DNA of 7,590 nucleotides. It comes from Pseudomonadota bacterium. GTDB taxonomy: Bacteria; Pseudomonadota; Gammaproteobacteria; Steroidobacterales; Steroidobacteraceae. Each line of letters begins with the position of its first letter. The stretch's first letter is position 1. The DNA lies in assembly GCA_028067895.1 (NCBI GenBank), contig JAPTUI010000021.1, positions 1 to 7,590 on the forward strand, in the 5' to 3' direction. Shown in pieces: positions 5,738-7,590 of this stretch. The translations under genes and the position numbers were made by a program. Below the pieces are notes generated by a model that saw only the letters and a program-made list of their open reading frames with translations, was not told the origin of the DNA and searched no databases.

Positions 5738-6739
5738 CTATAGACGGTTGAGGAAGGCCAAGAGCTTGTCGTCGGGCTTGAACTTGCCCGGTTTGCTGTC
5801 GAACGGGATCGTCTTGGCGAGGATCTTCTCTTTTAGCGCCAGATCGGCGTCGAGATAGATCTGGGTGGTCTCGATGGACTCGTGCCCCAGCCACAGCGCG
5901 ATGACGGTCTGCTCCACCCCGGCGTGGAGGAGGTCCATCGCCGTGGTATGCCGCAGGCAGTGGAAGGTGACGTGCTTCTGCTTGAGCGATGGGGAGGCGT
6001 CGCCGGCCACCGTGACGTGCTTTTTCAGGAAGCTGGCCACAGCATCCGGGCTGAGATGGCCGCCCCGCGCGCTCGGGAAGATCACCTGGTCCGGGGCCGG
6101 ATTCAGTTCGTCGAGCCAGGCTTTGAGGACATCGGCGACCGGCTTGCACAGCGGGACGGTGCGCTGCTTGCGGCCCTTGCCGAGGATTTCGACGTGAGCG
6201 CCCGTGCCGAACGTCACGTCCTGACGCCGGAGGCTCGTCGCTTCCGACAGGCGCAGGCCGGTTTGCAGGGTCGTCAGCAGCAGCGCGTGATCCCGGCGGC
6301 CGGTCCATGTGGCCAAGTCCGGCGCCGCGAGGAGCGCATCGACCTCGGGGCGCGTCAGGAAGTCGATCAGCTTGCGCTCGAACCGCTTGGCCGGCATCGC
6401 GAGGACGCGCTGTATCTGCGCGCTGTGCGTCGGCATTTCATAGGCGGCGAAGCGGAAGAACGACCGGATCGCGGTGAGCCGCAGGTTGCGGGTGCGAACG
6501 TTTACGCCCCGCTTCTTCTCCAGATCGCTCAGGAAGGCCGCGATGAGCGGCGCGTCGAGCTTCTCGAAGGCCAGCTTGTCTGGGGCGGTGCGAAGGCATT
6601 TCTGTGCGAAGCGCAGCAACAGCCGGAACGTGTCGCGATACGAGCTGATCGTGTTCGCGCTGACCCGCTTCTCCTGCATCAGGCGCTGGGTGAAGAACCG
6701 CTGAAGGAGCGTCGGGAAGGTCGGGATCGCGGACCTCAT
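5738..6739 (-). CDS. Tyrosine recombinase/integrase (last gene of a probable recombinase trio)
   Basis: This complete 333-residue tyrosine recombinase cuts and rejoins DNA at short core sites. The N-terminal SAM-like core-binding domain spans about 8-100 (SANTISSYRDTF, then LRLTAIRSFFRFA), and the catalytic domain about 125-310. Catalytic residues are all present: Arg163 in TGLRLSE, Lys188 in LGKGRK, His260 and Arg263 in HCLRHT, His286 in LGHES, and nucleophile Tyr295 in TTQIY. The start at 6739 is fixed by an ATGA overlap with the preceding recombinase and a GGGAGG seven bases upstream; a longer frame to 6898 merely overlaps that gene. Coupled translation with a second recombinase of another subfamily is the hallmark of RIT-type elements, in which three recombinases act together. 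A lone XerC/D-like integrase is the alternative, less likely given the overlap. Confidence 0.93.
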   Translation of the reverse strand: MRSAIPTFPTLLQRFFTQRLMQEKRVSANTISSYRDTFRLLLRFAQKCLRTAPDKLAFEKLDAPLIAAFLSDLEKKRGVNVRTRNLRLTAIRSFFRFAAYEMPTHSAQIQRVLAMPAKRFERKLIDFLTRPEVDALLAAPDLATWTGRRDHALLLTTLQTGLRLSEATSLRRQDVTFGTGAHVEILGKGRKQRTVPLCKPVADVLKAWLDELNPAPDQVIFPSARGGHLSPDAVASFLKKHVTVAGDASPSLKQKHVTFHCLRHTTAMDLLHAGVEQTVIALWLGHESIETTQIYLDADLALKEKILAKTIPFDSKPGKFKPDDKLLAFLNRL

Positions 6740-7590
6740 GCCGGAGCCTCCCAACGATGCTGAAGCCGCGCCACAGCCTCCGCCATCAGCCCCGGATTCT
6801 GGTGCAGATACCAGTAGGTGTAGGTAAGCTGGGTGTGCCCAAGATAGGTGGACAGCGCCGGCAGGCGGCGCTCCGGGTCCGCGCCGGTGCTGTAGCATCG
6901 CCGCAAGACCTCCACCGCCATCGTATGCCGCAGATCGTGCAGCCGCGGCCCCGCCGAGGCGGATGGGTCGCGCAAGCCGAGCCGCCGGGTCAACCGCCGG
7001 AACGCACGATCCAGCGCCGTGTGACCGACGCGGCGGCCATGCGTGGATATGAAGAAGGCTTTGACGGTCCTGCCGGCCAGGAAGGCACCACGCTCTTTCC
7101 GATAGCGTTGCAGGGCGACGCGCGTCGTCTCATGGACGGGCACCAGGCGGGATTTGCCGAACTTGGTGTTACGGATGGTGATGACGCCCTGGTCGAGATC
7201 GACATCGTCGAGATCGAGCCGGAGGACTTCGCCGACACGCATCCCGGTCACGCTGATGAGGCCGTAGATCGTATAGCGCCCCAGGCAGTAGAACCGGGTC
7301 GCTCCGCCCCATTGCCGCAAGCTCCCCGCCAGGATGCGCTTTATCTCCTCGGCGCTGAATATATGGGGCTGAAAGGTGATCCTGCGCCGCGCCAGCAGGT
7401 CCGTGGCGGGGATCTCGGTCCGCGGATCGCTCAGGATGCGGTAGCGCGCGAAGCTGCGCACCGCGCGCAGCCGTCCGGCGAGATAGTTCGGGTCGGTCGA
7501 AGCCGGCCGCCGCGCCCATTGCACCGCCAGCTTCGCGGTGACGTGGGTGGCATGACGCCGCTCCATGAAGTCGGCGAAGCTCCCGAGGTA
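6736..7590 (-). CDS. Tyrosine recombinase/integrase, 5' end beyond right edge
   Basis: The frame is open to the right edge, showing 284 residues. The sequence before the internal ATG at 7566 (YLGSFADF) reads as native core-binding domain, so the true start lies outside and about 30 residues are probably missing. Counting from the ATG at 7566, catalytic residues are Arg110 in TGMRVGE, Lys135 or Lys138 in NTKFGKSR, His210 and Arg213 in HDLRHT, His244 in YLGHT and the likely nucleophile Tyr253 in TYTYWYL, nine residues after the histidine as in the following recombinase. The TYWYL end is characteristic of the middle member of recombinase trios. Its TGA overlaps the start of the next recombinase by ATGA. 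A third, upstream recombinase is expected to the right of the window. Confidence 0.92.
   Translation of the reverse strand, partial: YLGSFADFMERRHATHVTAKLAVQWARRPASTDPNYLAGRLRAVRSFARYRILSDPRTEIPATDLLARRRITFQPHIFSAEEIKRILAGSLRQWGGATRFYCLGRYTIYGLISVTGMRVGEVLRLDLDDVDLDQGVITIRNTKFGKSRLVPVHETTRVALQRYRKERGAFLAGRTVKAFFISTHGRRVGHTALDRAFRRLTRRLGLRDPSASAGPRLHDLRHTMAVEVLRRCYSTGADPERRLPALSTYLGHTQLTYTYWYLHQNPGLMAEAVARLQHRWEAPA

Noticed and set aside
5882..6763. Plus-strand open frame of 293 codons opposite the second recombinase
   Set aside because: The opposite strand encodes an intact recombinase with all catalytic residues; this frame is its mirror, rich in Arg, Glu and Gln.
6740..6898. Longer N-terminus for the second recombinase, starting at 6898
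   Set aside because: It would overlap the end of the preceding recombinase by over 150 bases; the ATGA overlap and GGGAGG at 6739 give a better start and a normal family length.
1..7590. CRISPR array, tRNA, rRNA
   Set aside because: No regularly spaced repeats, cloverleaf or rRNA-like sequence was seen on either strand.

Overview
The window is G+C-rich and every gene I can support lies on the minus strand, so the natural reading direction is from high to low coordinates. The gene types (a DUF2274 conjugation-cluster gene, a trbI remnant, and recombinases resembling those of recombinase-in-trio elements) and the codon use fit a proteobacterium, most likely an alphaproteobacterium. That taxonomic guess is inference. 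The region looks like accessory DNA: a degraded conjugative-element segment carrying a defence-type operon.

Right part (7590 to 5601): two tyrosine recombinases overlap by ATGA, and both have a full catalytic set. The first runs off the right edge. The arrangement matches the last two genes of a recombinase trio (RIT-type element). Directly after the second recombinase is a short A+T-richer junction. There a new 5' end is joined in frame to what looks like the final codons of trbI (ending DIVLRPYGGG), followed immediately by a DUF2274 gene, which normally sits just after trbI in Tn4371/trb-type conjugation clusters. The simplest reading is that the recombinase element inserted in trbI and left only its 3' tip.

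Middle part (5589 to 4363): the DUF2274 gene, a ribbon-helix-helix protein resembling DUF1778 antitoxins with no visible toxin, a non-coding gap with a candidate promoter and operator, and a Phd/YefM-type antitoxin, also without a toxin.

Left part (4334 to 1): a SNF2-type DEAH helicase with a C-terminal DUF3883 domain, followed by an N6-adenine methyltransferase of the DUF1156 type that runs off the left edge. Phd-like gene, helicase and methyltransferase appear to form one operon. This pair is the core of helicase-methyltransferase defence systems: the DUF499-containing helicase/methylase/ATPase type, or class 1 DISARM. The deciding genes would lie beyond position 1.

The main observation is that both large defence genes appear damaged at their 5' ends. 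The helicase frame clearly begins at an ATG at 4334, 28 bases after the antitoxin gene, but is cut by an in-frame TAA at codon 45, leaving only a poor TTG restart at 4100. The methyltransferase has an ATGA-coupled ATG at 900, but this start is one frame away from the conserved body. The system may be recently inactivated, or expressed only by readthrough, frameshifting or weak alternative starts.
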